Assembly: GCA_020633625.1 (NCBI GenBank)
Contig: JACKDJ010000026.1
Span: 1-58,367 of the forward strand
From: Myxococcales bacterium
Lineage (GTDB): Bacteria > Myxococcota_A > Bradymonadia > REDH01
DNA length: 58,367 nt
Reading direction: 5' to 3'
Shown here piece by piece: positions 50,361-58,367 of the stretch. The translations under genes were made by a program, and so were the position numbers. The notes under the pieces were generated by a model, which searched no databases, had not been told where the DNA came from, and worked only from the letters and a program-made list of their open reading frames with translations. Numbering within the stretch: the stretch's first letter is position 1; every line of letters begins with the position of its first letter.

Positions 50361-52564
50361 TCGCCGGCGGTGACTCCGCCCGCGCCGTCAACCGCGCCTG
50401 GCGGCGGATCCTCGAAGCTGCCGTCCGCCCGCTGCCGCAGGGTCCCGCCGCTCTGGACGTACTCCCACTGCGTCGGGGTGTAGCGGTTCCCCTCGGTGTC
50501 GCGATACATAACCGTGTGACCGTCGCCAAGGACGAGACGAGCGCCACTCGGCGGTGGGTCGCACCGCTCGTTCGCGACGAAGTCGGGGTCGAGGCGGTCG
50601 CGGTCGTACCGGTAGATGTCGGACAGAAAGTTCACGGTGCCGTCGTCGTCGACTCGCACGACGTAGTACTCGATGTGGACGGGGATCGGCGTGTTGAGCG
50701 TGTAGCCGCGCTCGTGGCGGCTATCGAGCGTCCGCTCCACCTCGCGCTCGTTCCACTGGCCGTCGTGGCCGAGGATGTACTCCGCGAGCGCCATCGGATC
50801 CTGGACGCGCATGCAGCCGTGCGAGAAGGCGCGGACGGGAAACTGGAAGTACTGCCGACGCGATGTGTCGTGCATGTACGTGTTGTGCGGGTTCGGGAAG
50901 ATGAACTTCACTTGGCCGAGCGGGTTCGAGCCACCGGGGAGCTGCCGAACGGTCGTGCTGTCGCCGACGCGCTCGAAGCCGCTGCGGTCGAAGTAAGTGT
51001 CGTCCTCGAGGAGGTGGGGCAGCAGCTCATCCTCGACGATGCGCCGGGGCACGGTCCACGTCGGGTTGACGACGACCGTCGTCATCTCGGCGCTCTGCAG
51101 CGGCGTCGCGTTCTCGTAGACCATGCGTCGCCGGCGAGCGTCGCAGGTTCGCTGCGTATTGCCGACGACGATCCGGAACCGCATGTCGCGAGTGCCGTCG
51201 CGCCAGACTTCGGCGTGGAAGTCGGGGACGTTGACGAAGACGTAGTAGCTGTCGTCGCCGATGCGACTCTCGCGCCACCGCTGGAGTGTCAGGTCGATCT
51301 GAGCGAGTCGCTCCTCTGCGCTGACGTTGATCGAAGCCCAGAACGCGCGCGACGAGACGCCGTCGTCGTCGAGCTGGTGCGCGCGCTGGTAGCGCTTCAC
51401 CGCTTGCTCGAGGTCGGTGCCGAACGCGCCGTTGATCTCTCCGTCCCAGTATCCCTCGCGCTGCAGCCGGCGCTGAAGCGACTCGACGACCGGACCCGAC
51501 GAACCCCGGCGGACGCTGCGGGCGTCGACGACCTCCCAGCCGCCGGTCGCTATGATCTCCGCATAGCGGGCGCGCGCCGCGAGCAGCGGGGCGTACTGTG
51601 GCAGCGTCGGGGGGAGCGAAGCGAACAGCGCGTCGACGTCGGCGGCGGACTGCGCGGACAGGAGGGTATCGATCGTCTCGAGGGTGCGGCGTACGACGAG
51701 GGCGTGCTTGGCGTCGTCGTCCAGCGACCGATCGATCGCGTCGGTGTTCGCGTTGCGCTGCACGAGCGCGTAGCCAACGAAGCCGTCGAGCAGGGCCGCG
51801 TCCAGCAACGCGGCGTTCCCGGCTGCCACACGGCCGAGCTCGACCTCGGCGCGATGCAGCCGCCACAGCTCGGGTACCGCCGAGTTCTCGGCCCCGACCG
51901 CACCGAAGACGGCGGCGAACGTCGCGCCGATCGGGTCCTCCGAGGTCGCCGAGGCGCTGGAGTCGATGGCGGCGACGAGCGCGCGCAGCTCCGCCCGCGT
52001 CGGCTCGGCCGCAGGCAGCGCCGCGAGCGCTCGCGCCAGCCCTCGCTGTGACCGCACCAGGTCGGGTACCTGCGGGTGCCGGTAGTCATCGGGGTCAAGT
52101 CCGTGGACACCGATCTCGGCCAGCGCGTCGTAGACGGCCTGTGCCTGGAAGCGGACATCGCCGGCGTCGTCGACGAAGACCGGTGCCCAGTCGCGGGCCG
52201 CGTACACTTCAGCGAGCAGCTCGGGGTGCTCCAGAACGATGCCGAGCCCGCTGTCGACCGGGTCCTCTGCGACCTCGAGCTCGACGAGCGTGTCGTCGAG
52301 CAGGTTCTGCACCGGGTGTTCGGCGACCAGCGTCGCCATGTACCGAGCGTACTCGCCGGCGAAGTCGTCCTCGAGCCGCGCACCGGCGGCGTCTGCCCAG
52401 GCGTGCGGGTCGGGTGCGGCGGGGCTCGCGTTCTCCTCGTCGTTGCACGCCGCGACGAGGGCAGCGAGCGCCGAGAGCGTGAGCGCCGCGATGCGCGACC
52501 CGCGCCACGCGCGGGCCACCTCGCCGTTGGCTCGGTCCCCGCGTCTCTGAGTGGCGTCGCGCAT
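50348..52564 (-). CDS. L,D-transpeptidase lipoprotein (YcbB/LdtD-like)
   Basis: A 738-residue periplasmic enzyme that makes 3-3 peptidoglycan cross-links or attaches proteins to peptidoglycan. Signal with lipobox (IAALTLSALAALVAAC). A helical domain, then a peptidoglycan-binding domain (~355-420: GPVVESLQRRLQREGYWDG is split, FGTDLEQAVKRYQRAHQL), then the YkuD catalytic domain with SHGCMRV (catalytic Cys near residue 582). ATG at 52564 places the signal at the N-terminus; a longer frame exists but lacks signal character. Confidence 0.88.
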   Translation of the reverse strand: MRDATQRRGDRANGEVARAWRGSRIAALTLSALAALVAACNDEENASPAAPDPHAWADAAGARLEDDFAGEYARYMATLVAEHPVQNLLDDTLVELEVAEDPVDSGLGIVLEHPELLAEVYAARDWAPVFVDDAGDVRFQAQAVYDALAEIGVHGLDPDDYRHPQVPDLVRSQRGLARALAALPAAEPTRAELRALVAAIDSSASATSEDPIGATFAAVFGAVGAENSAVPELWRLHRAEVELGRVAAGNAALLDAALLDGFVGYALVQRNANTDAIDRSLDDDAKHALVVRRTLETIDTLLSAQSAADVDALFASLPPTLPQYAPLLAARARYAEIIATGGWEVVDARSVRRGSSGPVVESLQRRLQREGYWDGEINGAFGTDLEQAVKRYQRAHQLDDDGVSSRAFWASINVSAEERLAQIDLTLQRWRESRIGDDSYYVFVNVPDFHAEVWRDGTRDMRFRIVVGNTQRTCDARRRRMVYENATPLQSAEMTTVVVNPTWTVPRRIVEDELLPHLLEDDTYFDRSGFERVGDSTTVRQLPGGSNPLGQVKFIFPNPHNTYMHDTSRRQYFQFPVRAFSHGCMRVQDPMALAEYILGHDGQWNEREVERTLDSRHERGYTLNTPIPVHIEYYVVRVDDDGTVNFLSDIYRYDRDRLDPDFVANERCDPPPSGARLVLGDGHTVMYRDTEGNRYTPTQWEYVQSGGTLRQRADGSFEDPPPGAVDGAGGVTAGDYGP

Positions 52565-52589
52565 GTCTTCGAGGCGCGAACGCCCCGCG

Positions 52590-52760
52590 TCAGTGCGTCT
52601 GCGCCGACGCCGCGGGGCGCTCAGGGTGGAACGAGCAGGCGTCGCGCGGAGAGAGCGCGAGGAACACCAAGAACAGGACCAAAAGCGCGATCGTGCCCGG
52701 CTCCTCGCGTTCGAACACGAAGAGTCCACGGAGCTTCGCGGAGGGTGAGCTTTGAGACAT
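52590..52760 (-). CDS. Small single-pass membrane protein
   Basis: A 56-residue protein (MSQSSPSAKLRGLFVFEREE, then GTIALLVLFLVFLALSP, then a short Cys-containing tail). One membrane segment. It lies 25 bases upstream of the L,D-transpeptidase, behind a good promoter, so may be a partner or regulator of the transpeptidase. Confidence 0.6.
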   Translation of the reverse strand: MSQSSPSAKLRGLFVFEREEPGTIALLVLFLVFLALSPRDACSFHPERPAASAQTH

Positions 52761-52794
52761 TCGGCGGCCGTACAACCGGAGTCAACGTAGGGGG

Positions 52795-52823
52795 CGCTTA
52801 TCGGTCGCGGCGGCAGCAGTCAA
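52795..52823 (-). promoter_or_regulatory. Sigma70-like promoter of the small membrane protein / L,D-transpeptidase genes
   Basis: On the minus strand TTGACT (52823-52818), 17-base spacer, TAAGCG (52800-52795); start of transcription near 52788 and translation at 52760. A second TTGACT lies at 52785-52780. Confidence 0.45.
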
Positions 52824-52853
52824 GGCGGTGCGGCGTTCGCGCGCTGGTGCGCG

Positions 52854-53756
52854 CTATGCCACGATGCGGTCGCGGCCCTCAGTCTTTGCCCGGTAAAGCA
52901 GCCGATCCGCGTGCGCGACGAGCTCGTTGGCGACACCGTCCGGGTCGCGACCGCAGCCGCTAACCGAGATCTCCGACAGGTCGGCGACTCCGAACGACGC
53001 GCGGACCTCGATCTCGTCCGGCGGGAAGCGCACCGGCGTGGAACGGATCACCGTCCGGAGCCGCGCGGCGACGTTGAGTGCGTCGTACAGCGCGGTCTGC
53101 GGCAACACGATCAAGAACTCCTCGCCTCCGACCCGCCCCGGAGTGTCGCCGGGCCGGATCGCCGCCGTCATCCGTGCTGCGATCTCGCGCAGACACGCGT
53201 CGCCACCGGGGTGTCCGTACGTGTCGTTGATGCGCTTGAAGTGGTCGATGTCGAGCGCGATCACAGACACGGACGCGGCGCCGCGGCCCACTCCCCGCAG
53301 CTCCTTGACGAGGGTGGCGAGCACCTGGCGCCGGTTGGCGAGCCCCGTCAGCGCGTCGAGCATCGACATCGACGCGAGCGAGTCGTGGTGCACACGCTCG
53401 ATCGTGTTCATCCGCGTGTACTTCAGAACGCACTCGCCGATCGCGATCTGCGCGCCGTCTCGAAGCTCGACCGACTGTACCCGCTGTCCGTCGACAAACA
53501 GGCCGTTTCGGCTGTCGCAGTCGAAGATCACGTGCGCGCCGCCGACCATCACGATACGAGCGTGCCGCCGAGAGACGCCCGACTCTGTGAGGACCATGTC
53601 GCAGTCGTCGGCGCGACCGATGGTGAGGCAGCCCTTGATCTCGACCCGGCGTCCCAGCACGCCGCCCGAGAGACCGACGAGGCTCGCCATACACTCGTGC
53701 TCGCTGCTGGTGGTGATGGACTGCAGGAGCGTCGTCCCACGCGTTGACTTGGACAT
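52854..53756 (-). CDS. FHA-GGDEF diguanylate cyclase
   Basis: A 300-residue cytoplasmic protein. Residues ~25-112 are an FHA domain (GR47, S62-RRH65, FDCDSRNGLFVDG), which binds phosphothreonine peptides. Residues ~130-300 are a GGDEF domain with GGEEF (210-214) and an I-site R201-P-G-D204 five residues upstream, so it should make c-di-GMP under product inhibition and be steered by Ser/Thr kinase signalling. ATG at 53756 (MSKSTRGTTLLQS). Confidence 0.92.
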   Translation of the reverse strand: MSKSTRGTTLLQSITTSSEHECMASLVGLSGGVLGRRVEIKGCLTIGRADDCDMVLTESGVSRRHARIVMVGGAHVIFDCDSRNGLFVDGQRVQSVELRDGAQIAIGECVLKYTRMNTIERVHHDSLASMSMLDALTGLANRRQVLATLVKELRGVGRGAASVSVIALDIDHFKRINDTYGHPGGDACLREIAARMTAAIRPGDTPGRVGGEEFLIVLPQTALYDALNVAARLRTVIRSTPVRFPPDEIEVRASFGVADLSEISVSGCGRDPDGVANELVAHADRLLYRAKTEGRDRIVA

Positions 53757-54177
53757 GACCCATACCGTTCGGTGCTGACCCCAACACGAGAAGTCGTGGA
53801 CCGAGCAGCGTCAACCCGCGCATCCCCGGCCGACACTGTGTGGATCTGTAGCTGCGCGTGGCCGCGGGTGTGTGCTTCCCGCACGACGTCCGCCACGCCG
53901 GAGCGCGCGCCAGGCGGCACGTCGGCCGCGCGCTGGATCGTTGCCGCCCGCGGCCGAACGGTGAAGATTCGAGCAGTTGGCCGCGCCGGGCCACGCCTGA
54001 GCCCGCCGCAACGGCTGCCCGGAGTGCCGATAGCACACCCGAAGCGCGCCCGAGATCGAGGCGTGTCACCGCCGTGTCATCCGGTGACACTCCACGAACT
54101 CCCGGCGTCAGATCGCCCGGCTTGCCCGACGCGCCGAGCGCGCGTCATAGTGTGCGCTCTCCCCTTGCGTGGACGCG
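53757..54177. other. Gene-free 421-bp divergent region
   Basis: It lies between the FHA-GGDEF gene (minus) and the LysR gene (plus). It should hold both promoters, but I see no convincing -35/-10 pair except a possible minus-strand TTGACG near 53810. It contains the GTGTCA dyad at 54074. No small gene or RNA is supported. Confidence 0.55.
54074..54090. promoter_or_regulatory. 17-bp dyad GTGTCA-TCCGG-TGACAC with an extra half-site
   Basis: Perfect 6-bp arms; a further GTGTCA half lies at 54063-54068, 11 bp away, i.e. about one helical turn. It is about 90 bp upstream of the LysR start. A repressor/activator operator is likely; the owner is unknown. Confidence 0.5.
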
Positions 54178-55068
54178 ATGGACCTCGACGAAGTGCGCAG
54201 CTTCCTGGCCGTGTACGAGGCTCGCTCGTTCGCAGCGGCGGCCGCTACGCTCGGGTGGCCGCGCGCGACGCTGCGCCGTCGAGTCGACGCGCTCGAGGCT
54301 CGCTTGGGTGCGGCGCTCTTCGTCAGGACGGCGCTCGGCGCCGAGCCCACCCCACTGGCGCGAGAGCTCGCGCCGCGCGGGCGCGAGCTTCTGCACTCGG
54401 CGCGGGCGATGCTCCGCATCGCGCGGCACGCTGACGGCGACCTCCGCGGGCAGCTCCATGTCGGCGTCCCGCCCGGTCTCCCGCCGAGCCTGACAGGCGT
54501 CGTGCTCGCGGCCTTGCGACACGCCGTCCCGGACGTTCAGGTCGTCGCGACCATCGTCGCCCCGCCCCTGGGGCCCGCGATCTCGGATCTCGACCTCGAC
54601 CTTCTCTTGTTCCAGGGTGAGGCCGACCTCGGCGACGGCTGGCAGGTCGTGACGCCGATCCACGTCCGTCGACGACTCGTCGCCAGCGGCGCCCTCCTCG
54701 ACGCCGTCGGCCGCCCCCGCGAACCCGCCGACCTGACGCGCTTCGCGCTGCTGGTTCAAGGCACCTGGAGCGATGCCCCGACCACCCTCCCGATGCTGGA
54801 TGGCTCGTCGGTCTCGGTCACGCCCGCGCTCGTCCACCCCGACGTCCACCTTCTCCATCAGCTCGCCGCAGCGGGCTCGGGGATCGCGTTCGTGCCGGAC
54901 GCCGAGGTCGACGAGCGCGCCGACGGTGTCGCGCCGGTCGAGGTGGTGCTCGACGACATCATCGGCGATGTGGTGCCCGTGAGCATCGCGGTACCCACCG
55001 TGCTCGTCGCGGTCCCGCGCGTTCGGGCCCTGCTCGAGCTCGCGACACAGCTCCTCCGGGGCGTCTGA
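54178..55068 (+). CDS. LysR-family transcriptional regulator
   Basis: A 296-residue regulator. N-terminal winged helix (MDLDEVRSFLAVYEARSFAAAAATLGWPRATLRRR is split across 1-35) and a C-terminal periplasmic-binding-protein-like effector domain from ~90. GTG at 54169 is an alternative start three codons earlier. Transcribed toward a multicopper oxidase; the 170-bp gap before that gene holds tandem operator-like repeats. Confidence 0.9.
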   Translation: MDLDEVRSFLAVYEARSFAAAAATLGWPRATLRRRVDALEARLGAALFVRTALGAEPTPLARELAPRGRELLHSARAMLRIARHADGDLRGQLHVGVPPGLPPSLTGVVLAALRHAVPDVQVVATIVAPPLGPAISDLDLDLLLFQGEADLGDGWQVVTPIHVRRRLVASGALLDAVGRPREPADLTRFALLVQGTWSDAPTTLPMLDGSSVSVTPALVHPDVHLLHQLAAAGSGIAFVPDAEVDERADGVAPVEVVLDDIIGDVVPVSIAVPTVLVAVPRVRALLELATQLLRGV

Positions 55069-55077
55069 AGCATGGGC

Positions 55078-55098
55078 GCCGGCCGCGTGGTGGCCGGC
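55078..55098 (+). terminator. GC hairpin after lysR
   Basis: Arms GCCGGCC (55078-55084) and GGCCGGC (55092-55098) with a 7-base loop, ten bases after the lysR stop. No U-run. Confidence 0.35.
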
Positions 55099-55141
55099 TC
55101 AACCCTGCCGGCTCTTCGCCTCGGGCAGGGGGGCGATCCCG

Positions 55142-55182
55142 GGTGGTCGAATCCGAACACCCGGTGGTCGACTTCGGACACC
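55142..55182. promoter_or_regulatory. Tandem 20-bp operator-like repeats upstream of the multicopper oxidase
   Basis: GGTGGTCGAATCCGAACACC (55142-55161) and GGTGGTCGACTTCGGACACC (55163-55182), 17/20 identical, 21-bp apart (two helical turns). Each has imperfect dyad symmetry (GGTGGTCGA/TCGGACACC). They lie 57-97 bp upstream of the oxidase ATG. Confidence 0.5.
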
Positions 55183-55238
55183 TGCGCATCGAAGTCTGTG
55201 GCGTAGTGTGAGTCACCCCTCGCCACATCCGGACGTTC

Positions 55239-57482
55239 ATGTCGCCGCACAACGTGCTCCGTCGCGCTTCGCTGTCTCCCCGCTCTTTGCGCGGATCCGT
55301 CCGGGTCGCGCTCGCCTTCATGGCCGTAGCACTCTCGGCCTGTTCCAGCGACGCCGGCGACGACGCGACGGCCGCGGACTGCTTCGAGGTGTCGGACGGC
55401 GTCTGCGTGCAGGAGACCTTCGCCAACCCGCCGGTCCTCGAACCCGGGAGCGACGGAGTGTATCGGCTCCGTCTCGCCGCGACCGAGGTGGAGCTCGATG
55501 GCCAGCGCCACTGCGTCCGCGCGTACAACGGCAGCTACGTTGGCCCCACCATCGATACGCCCGCGCGGGAGGGCACCACTCCGCGCAGCATCCGCGTCGA
55601 CCTGTGGAACGCACTCAGCGGCCACGACTACCGCTCCCTGGGGGGCGACGAGTGCACGTGCAGCACCGCGTCGGGCACGAGCTGCATCCCCGACCACATC
55701 CACGACGCGTGCGCCACCGAGCGTGACGACGACTGCGTCTGCGTGAACGCCGACGGCGACGTCTGCGAACACATGTTCGACTTCAACGTCACGAACCTGC
55801 ACGCCCACGGCTCCCACGTTCGACCCGACTATGCCCGTGGCGGTGAGGTGTGCGAGCCGGTCGTCATCGCCGGCGTCCCGTACGAGTGCCGCGAGTGTGG
55901 CGACGACGTCTGCGACGGCGACTCGAGCGACGACACGTGCTTCCACGGCGACAACGTCCTGAACCGAGTGCACCCCGGCGCGGGCGCCCGCTATCGCTGG
56001 GACATCGACGAAGACGGTACGCACCACACCGGCCTCCAGTGGTACCACCCGCACATCCACGGAACGACGGCCATGCAGGTCGCATCGGGCGCGGCGGGTG
56101 CGTGGATCGTGCGTGGCCCGCTCGACTCCCTCCCGGGCGTCGCCAACGCCAAGGAGCGCGTGATGCTGTTCTCGACGCCGTCGATCGCGCGAAACGGCTT
56201 CGAGCCGCTCGCCGACGGCGAGGCCTGCACAGACGAGACGATCACGTTCGACGACTTCGAGACGCTGAGCGCGACGAGCGCGCCGCAGCTCAACGTGCTG
56301 AACGGCGTGCGACGTCCGCGGCTCGTCACCGCGCCAGACCAGGTCGAGCGCTGGCGCATCCTTCACGCTGGCTTCCTCGACGAGGTGTTCATCGGCGTGT
56401 TTCGCGGGCTCGACCCCGACTGTGAGTCGTTCGACACCGACGAGCCGCTCGCAATCCACCAGATCGGGCGTGATGGCCTGATCCTGCCGCAGGAGTTCGA
56501 GCACCCATGGATCTTCATGTCCCCCGGCTACCGCGTCGAGGCGATCGTCGGCGGGCAAGGGCAGCTCTCGCACGGGGACACCTGGTGCTTCGTCGCCGCG
56601 CGGTTTCTACAAGACGCAGACACCGAGCACGTCCCGTTCGCAGAGCAGCCGTTCTCACCCGACACGGCGCCGGAGCCGTCTGACATCGTCGCCCGGTTCG
56701 ACTCCGACGGCGACGTGTTTGCAATCATGAACGTGTCGCGCGACGCGGGGCCGGCGACCGAGACGCAGCTGCCCGACTTCGACGCGATCGGCGCACTCGC
56801 GCCGCCTATGGACCTCGACGGCGTCGCGATCGCGGACCGATGCGCAGCAGCGGTCGCCGAGACCGACGTCACTGCGATCGACCAGGTCGCCGTGCTGCAA
56901 GTCGGCGCCGCGACCGTCGACGACCCGGACCCGTGCGACTGCGCGAACTACAACGTGAACTGCACGAACTTCGAGGAGGTCGACCGCACCGTCTACCCCG
57001 CAGACCGAGACCTGATGCTCGACGCGGTGGAGCACTGGCGCATCGCCGCGTCGTTCGATGGGCACCCGTTCCACATCCACATCAACCCCTACATCGTCTG
57101 CCCCAACGACAACGTCTTCGACCCGATCCCGTTCCCGCACTGGCGCGACACCTACCTCGTGAACATGTCGCGGCACATCGACATCATCACGCAAAACCGG
57201 GCGTTCACGGGGCCGTTCGTCTTCCACTGTCACAAGCTCACGCACGAGGACCACGGGATGATGGAGCTCATCCGCGTCTGCGATCCAGCCACCGACCCCA
57301 CGTGCGGCGACTTCGACTGGCGGGCCTGCGCCGACGGCGACGCGCAGTGCGAGCGGGCGCTCGCCGCGACGGACTGCGCCGTCGCGGCTCGCAACGACGC
57401 AGAGGCCTTTGCCTGCATCAACGCGCTCGCCCGCCCAGGCGGAGTGTGCGCGCTCGACGCGCCGGGGCCGCCAGTTCCGTGA
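55239..57482 (+). CDS. Multicopper oxidase, lipoprotein, with Cys-rich insertions
   Basis: A 747-residue exported oxidase. Lipobox signal ALAFMAVALSAC. Copper ligands in order: NLHAHG (~185), WYHPHIHG (~267), HPFHIHINP (~608) and FHCHKLTHEDHGMM (~661) with axial Met. It oxidises a substrate at the T1 copper and reduces O2 to water. It is longer than the usual 450-600 residues because of two Cys-rich insertions (ECTCSTASGTSC, DDDCVCVNADGDVC; ECRECGDDVCDG) and a C-terminal Cys cluster. Metal tolerance or lignin/polyphenol oxidation are possible roles. Confidence 0.88.
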   Translation: MSPHNVLRRASLSPRSLRGSVRVALAFMAVALSACSSDAGDDATAADCFEVSDGVCVQETFANPPVLEPGSDGVYRLRLAATEVELDGQRHCVRAYNGSYVGPTIDTPAREGTTPRSIRVDLWNALSGHDYRSLGGDECTCSTASGTSCIPDHIHDACATERDDDCVCVNADGDVCEHMFDFNVTNLHAHGSHVRPDYARGGEVCEPVVIAGVPYECRECGDDVCDGDSSDDTCFHGDNVLNRVHPGAGARYRWDIDEDGTHHTGLQWYHPHIHGTTAMQVASGAAGAWIVRGPLDSLPGVANAKERVMLFSTPSIARNGFEPLADGEACTDETITFDDFETLSATSAPQLNVLNGVRRPRLVTAPDQVERWRILHAGFLDEVFIGVFRGLDPDCESFDTDEPLAIHQIGRDGLILPQEFEHPWIFMSPGYRVEAIVGGQGQLSHGDTWCFVAARFLQDADTEHVPFAEQPFSPDTAPEPSDIVARFDSDGDVFAIMNVSRDAGPATETQLPDFDAIGALAPPMDLDGVAIADRCAAAVAETDVTAIDQVAVLQVGAATVDDPDPCDCANYNVNCTNFEEVDRTVYPADRDLMLDAVEHWRIAASFDGHPFHIHINPYIVCPNDNVFDPIPFPHWRDTYLVNMSRHIDIITQNRAFTGPFVFHCHKLTHEDHGMMELIRVCDPATDPTCGDFDWRACADGDAQCERALAATDCAVAARNDAEAFACINALARPGGVCALDAPGPPVP

Positions 57483-57530
57483 CCGCGGCTGACGCGCCCG
57501 TCGTTGTGGGCAGGCGCGCGCCGCGCGGAC

Positions 57531-58367
57531 CTACTCGCCCATCCCTTCGAGCAGCGCCGACACGCGCGAGACCGCCTCGACGTACTCGCTGACCATGTCG
57601 CGGACGACGTCGCGGGCCGGACGCACCTGATTCATCGTCCCGACGATCTGACCGACGGGGCACGTGATCAGGTCGCCGGCGGTCGGGTGGCTCGTCTGCG
57701 CGTGGCGGTAGATCCGCTGCTGCGCCGCACCGGTCGCCAGCATCTGGAGCGGCATCGGGAGCGGCCCTGGAGACTCCTTCGACTCCCACGCGTCGGTGTA
57801 CGCGGTGCGGAGCTGGCGCACCGGCTTGCCGGTCAGGCAGCGCGACCGAACCGTCTCGTGAGACTTCGCCGCCAGCAGCTTGTCGGTCACGACCTGGAAC
57901 TCGTCGGCCTCTTGGACCGTCAGCCAGATCGACCCGGTCCACACTCCCTGCGCGCCGAGCGCCATCGCTGCAGCCATCTGGCGTCCGCTCCCGATGCCAC
58001 CGGCCGCGAGCACCGGCGTCGGGTACACGGCGTCGACGACCTGCGGCACGAGGACCATCGTAGAGATCTCGCCCGTGTGTCCTCCCGCCTCGGTCCCCGC
58101 GGCGACGATGAGGTCGACCCCAATCTCCTTCTGCTTCAGCGCCTGGTCCGCGCGTCCGACGAGCGCGGCCACCAACACGCCGTGCTCGTGTGCCAGGCCA
58201 ACGACGTCCTCCGGAGGCGGTCCGAGCGCGTTCACGAGGAGCTTGATCGGGTGCTTGAGCGCGACGTCGACGTAGGCGCGGCCGCCGCTCGCCGACCACC
58301 CGACCATGCCGCTGACGGCGTCGACGCCCTCGGGAAGCTCCGGCACGTCGTGCCGCTTCAAGAGCTC
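57531..58367 (-). CDS. Nitronate monooxygenase-family flavoenzyme, 5' end cut off by window
   Basis: The frame is open to the last base, so only the C-terminal ~278 residues are here. FMN TIM-barrel features: VALKHPIKLLVNALGPPP, VDLIVAAGTEAGGHTG (phosphate and active-site region, with the conserved His), VLAAGGIGSGRQMAAAMALGAQGV. Family enzymes oxidise nitroalkanes/propionate-3-nitronate or reduce enoyl substrates. Nothing contradicts the assignment, but the N-terminal FMN residues are outside. Confidence 0.88.
   Translation of the reverse strand, partial: ELLKRHDVPELPEGVDAVSGMVGWSASGGRAYVDVALKHPIKLLVNALGPPPEDVVGLAHEHGVLVAALVGRADQALKQKEIGVDLIVAAGTEAGGHTGEISTMVLVPQVVDAVYPTPVLAAGGIGSGRQMAAAMALGAQGVWTGSIWLTVQEADEFQVVTDKLLAAKSHETVRSRCLTGKPVRQLRTAYTDAWESKESPGPLPMPLQMLATGAAQQRIYRHAQTSHPTAGDLITCPVGQIVGTMNQVRPARDVVRDMVSEYVEAVSRVSALLEGMGE

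Noticed and set aside
53772..54434. Possible small genes in the 421-bp divergent region
   Set aside because: Frames are Arg/Pro/Ser-rich, without ribosome sites or known motifs, and overlap the LysR start.

Overview
The window is about 58 kb of very GC-rich, gene-dense bacterial chromosome (my estimate is near 70% GC). GTG starts and 4-base stop/start overlaps are common. Many lipoproteins carry Asp/Ala/Pro/Ser-rich linkers, and there are FHA-GGDEF, FG-GAP, lamin-tail and PKD proteins. This gene style suggests a member of the Myxococcota (former Deltaproteobacteria; Polyangia- or Bradymonadia-like), but no marker gene in the window proves it. I see no rRNA, tRNA, insertion sequence, prophage or CRISPR array.

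Layout. (1) 1-7490: a GNAT acyltransferase, then a tight operon argG - unknown P-loop protein - argC - acylornithine carbamoyltransferase (argF') - argB - M20 deacylase (argE'). This is the acyl-citrulline route to arginine. The carbamoyltransferase has Ala where acetyl-specific enzymes have Glu92, which predicts N-succinyl intermediates. (2) 7501-19740: an envelope protein, a site-2 protease, an M20 peptidase, exported and lipoproteins, an XPB/Ssl2-like protein without a motor domain, a patatin, an N6-adenine-type methyltransferase and a repeat protein. (3) 19741-26465: two large disordered proteins, each with a rare AT-rich promoter-like stretch upstream, on either side of a NYN-LOTUS RNase-like protein and a PIG-L deacetylase. 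(4) 26466-37167: ADP-ribosylglycohydrolase, COG2509-type FAD oxidoreductase, second site-2 protease, FG-GAP lipoprotein, HEAT-repeat protein, metallo-beta-lactamase-fold protein and a lone hutF. (5) 37199-46763: a lipoprotein with two ten-cysteine repeats, a SAMHD1-like HD protein, a hemerythrin, a thioredoxin-fold protein, an MmcQ/YjbR protein, a lamin-tail/PKD lipoprotein, TfoX-N and a quinone oxidoreductase. (6) 46859-58367: an APH-fold kinase, an exported pirin, an LCMT-like methyltransferase, an L,D-transpeptidase with a 56-residue membrane protein upstream, FHA-GGDEF, LysR, a multicopper oxidase and a nitronate monooxygenase cut by the window end.

The two strongest unexpected signals are: (a) nine exact copies of a 15-bp palindrome, GACACY-N3-RGTGTC, all inside unrelated genes and all in one codon phase (Asp-Thr-x-Gly/Ser-Val), far above chance; and (b) an uncharacterised BioD-like P-loop protein fused by overlapping codons into the arginine operon, which otherwise lacks a recognised acylglutamate synthase.
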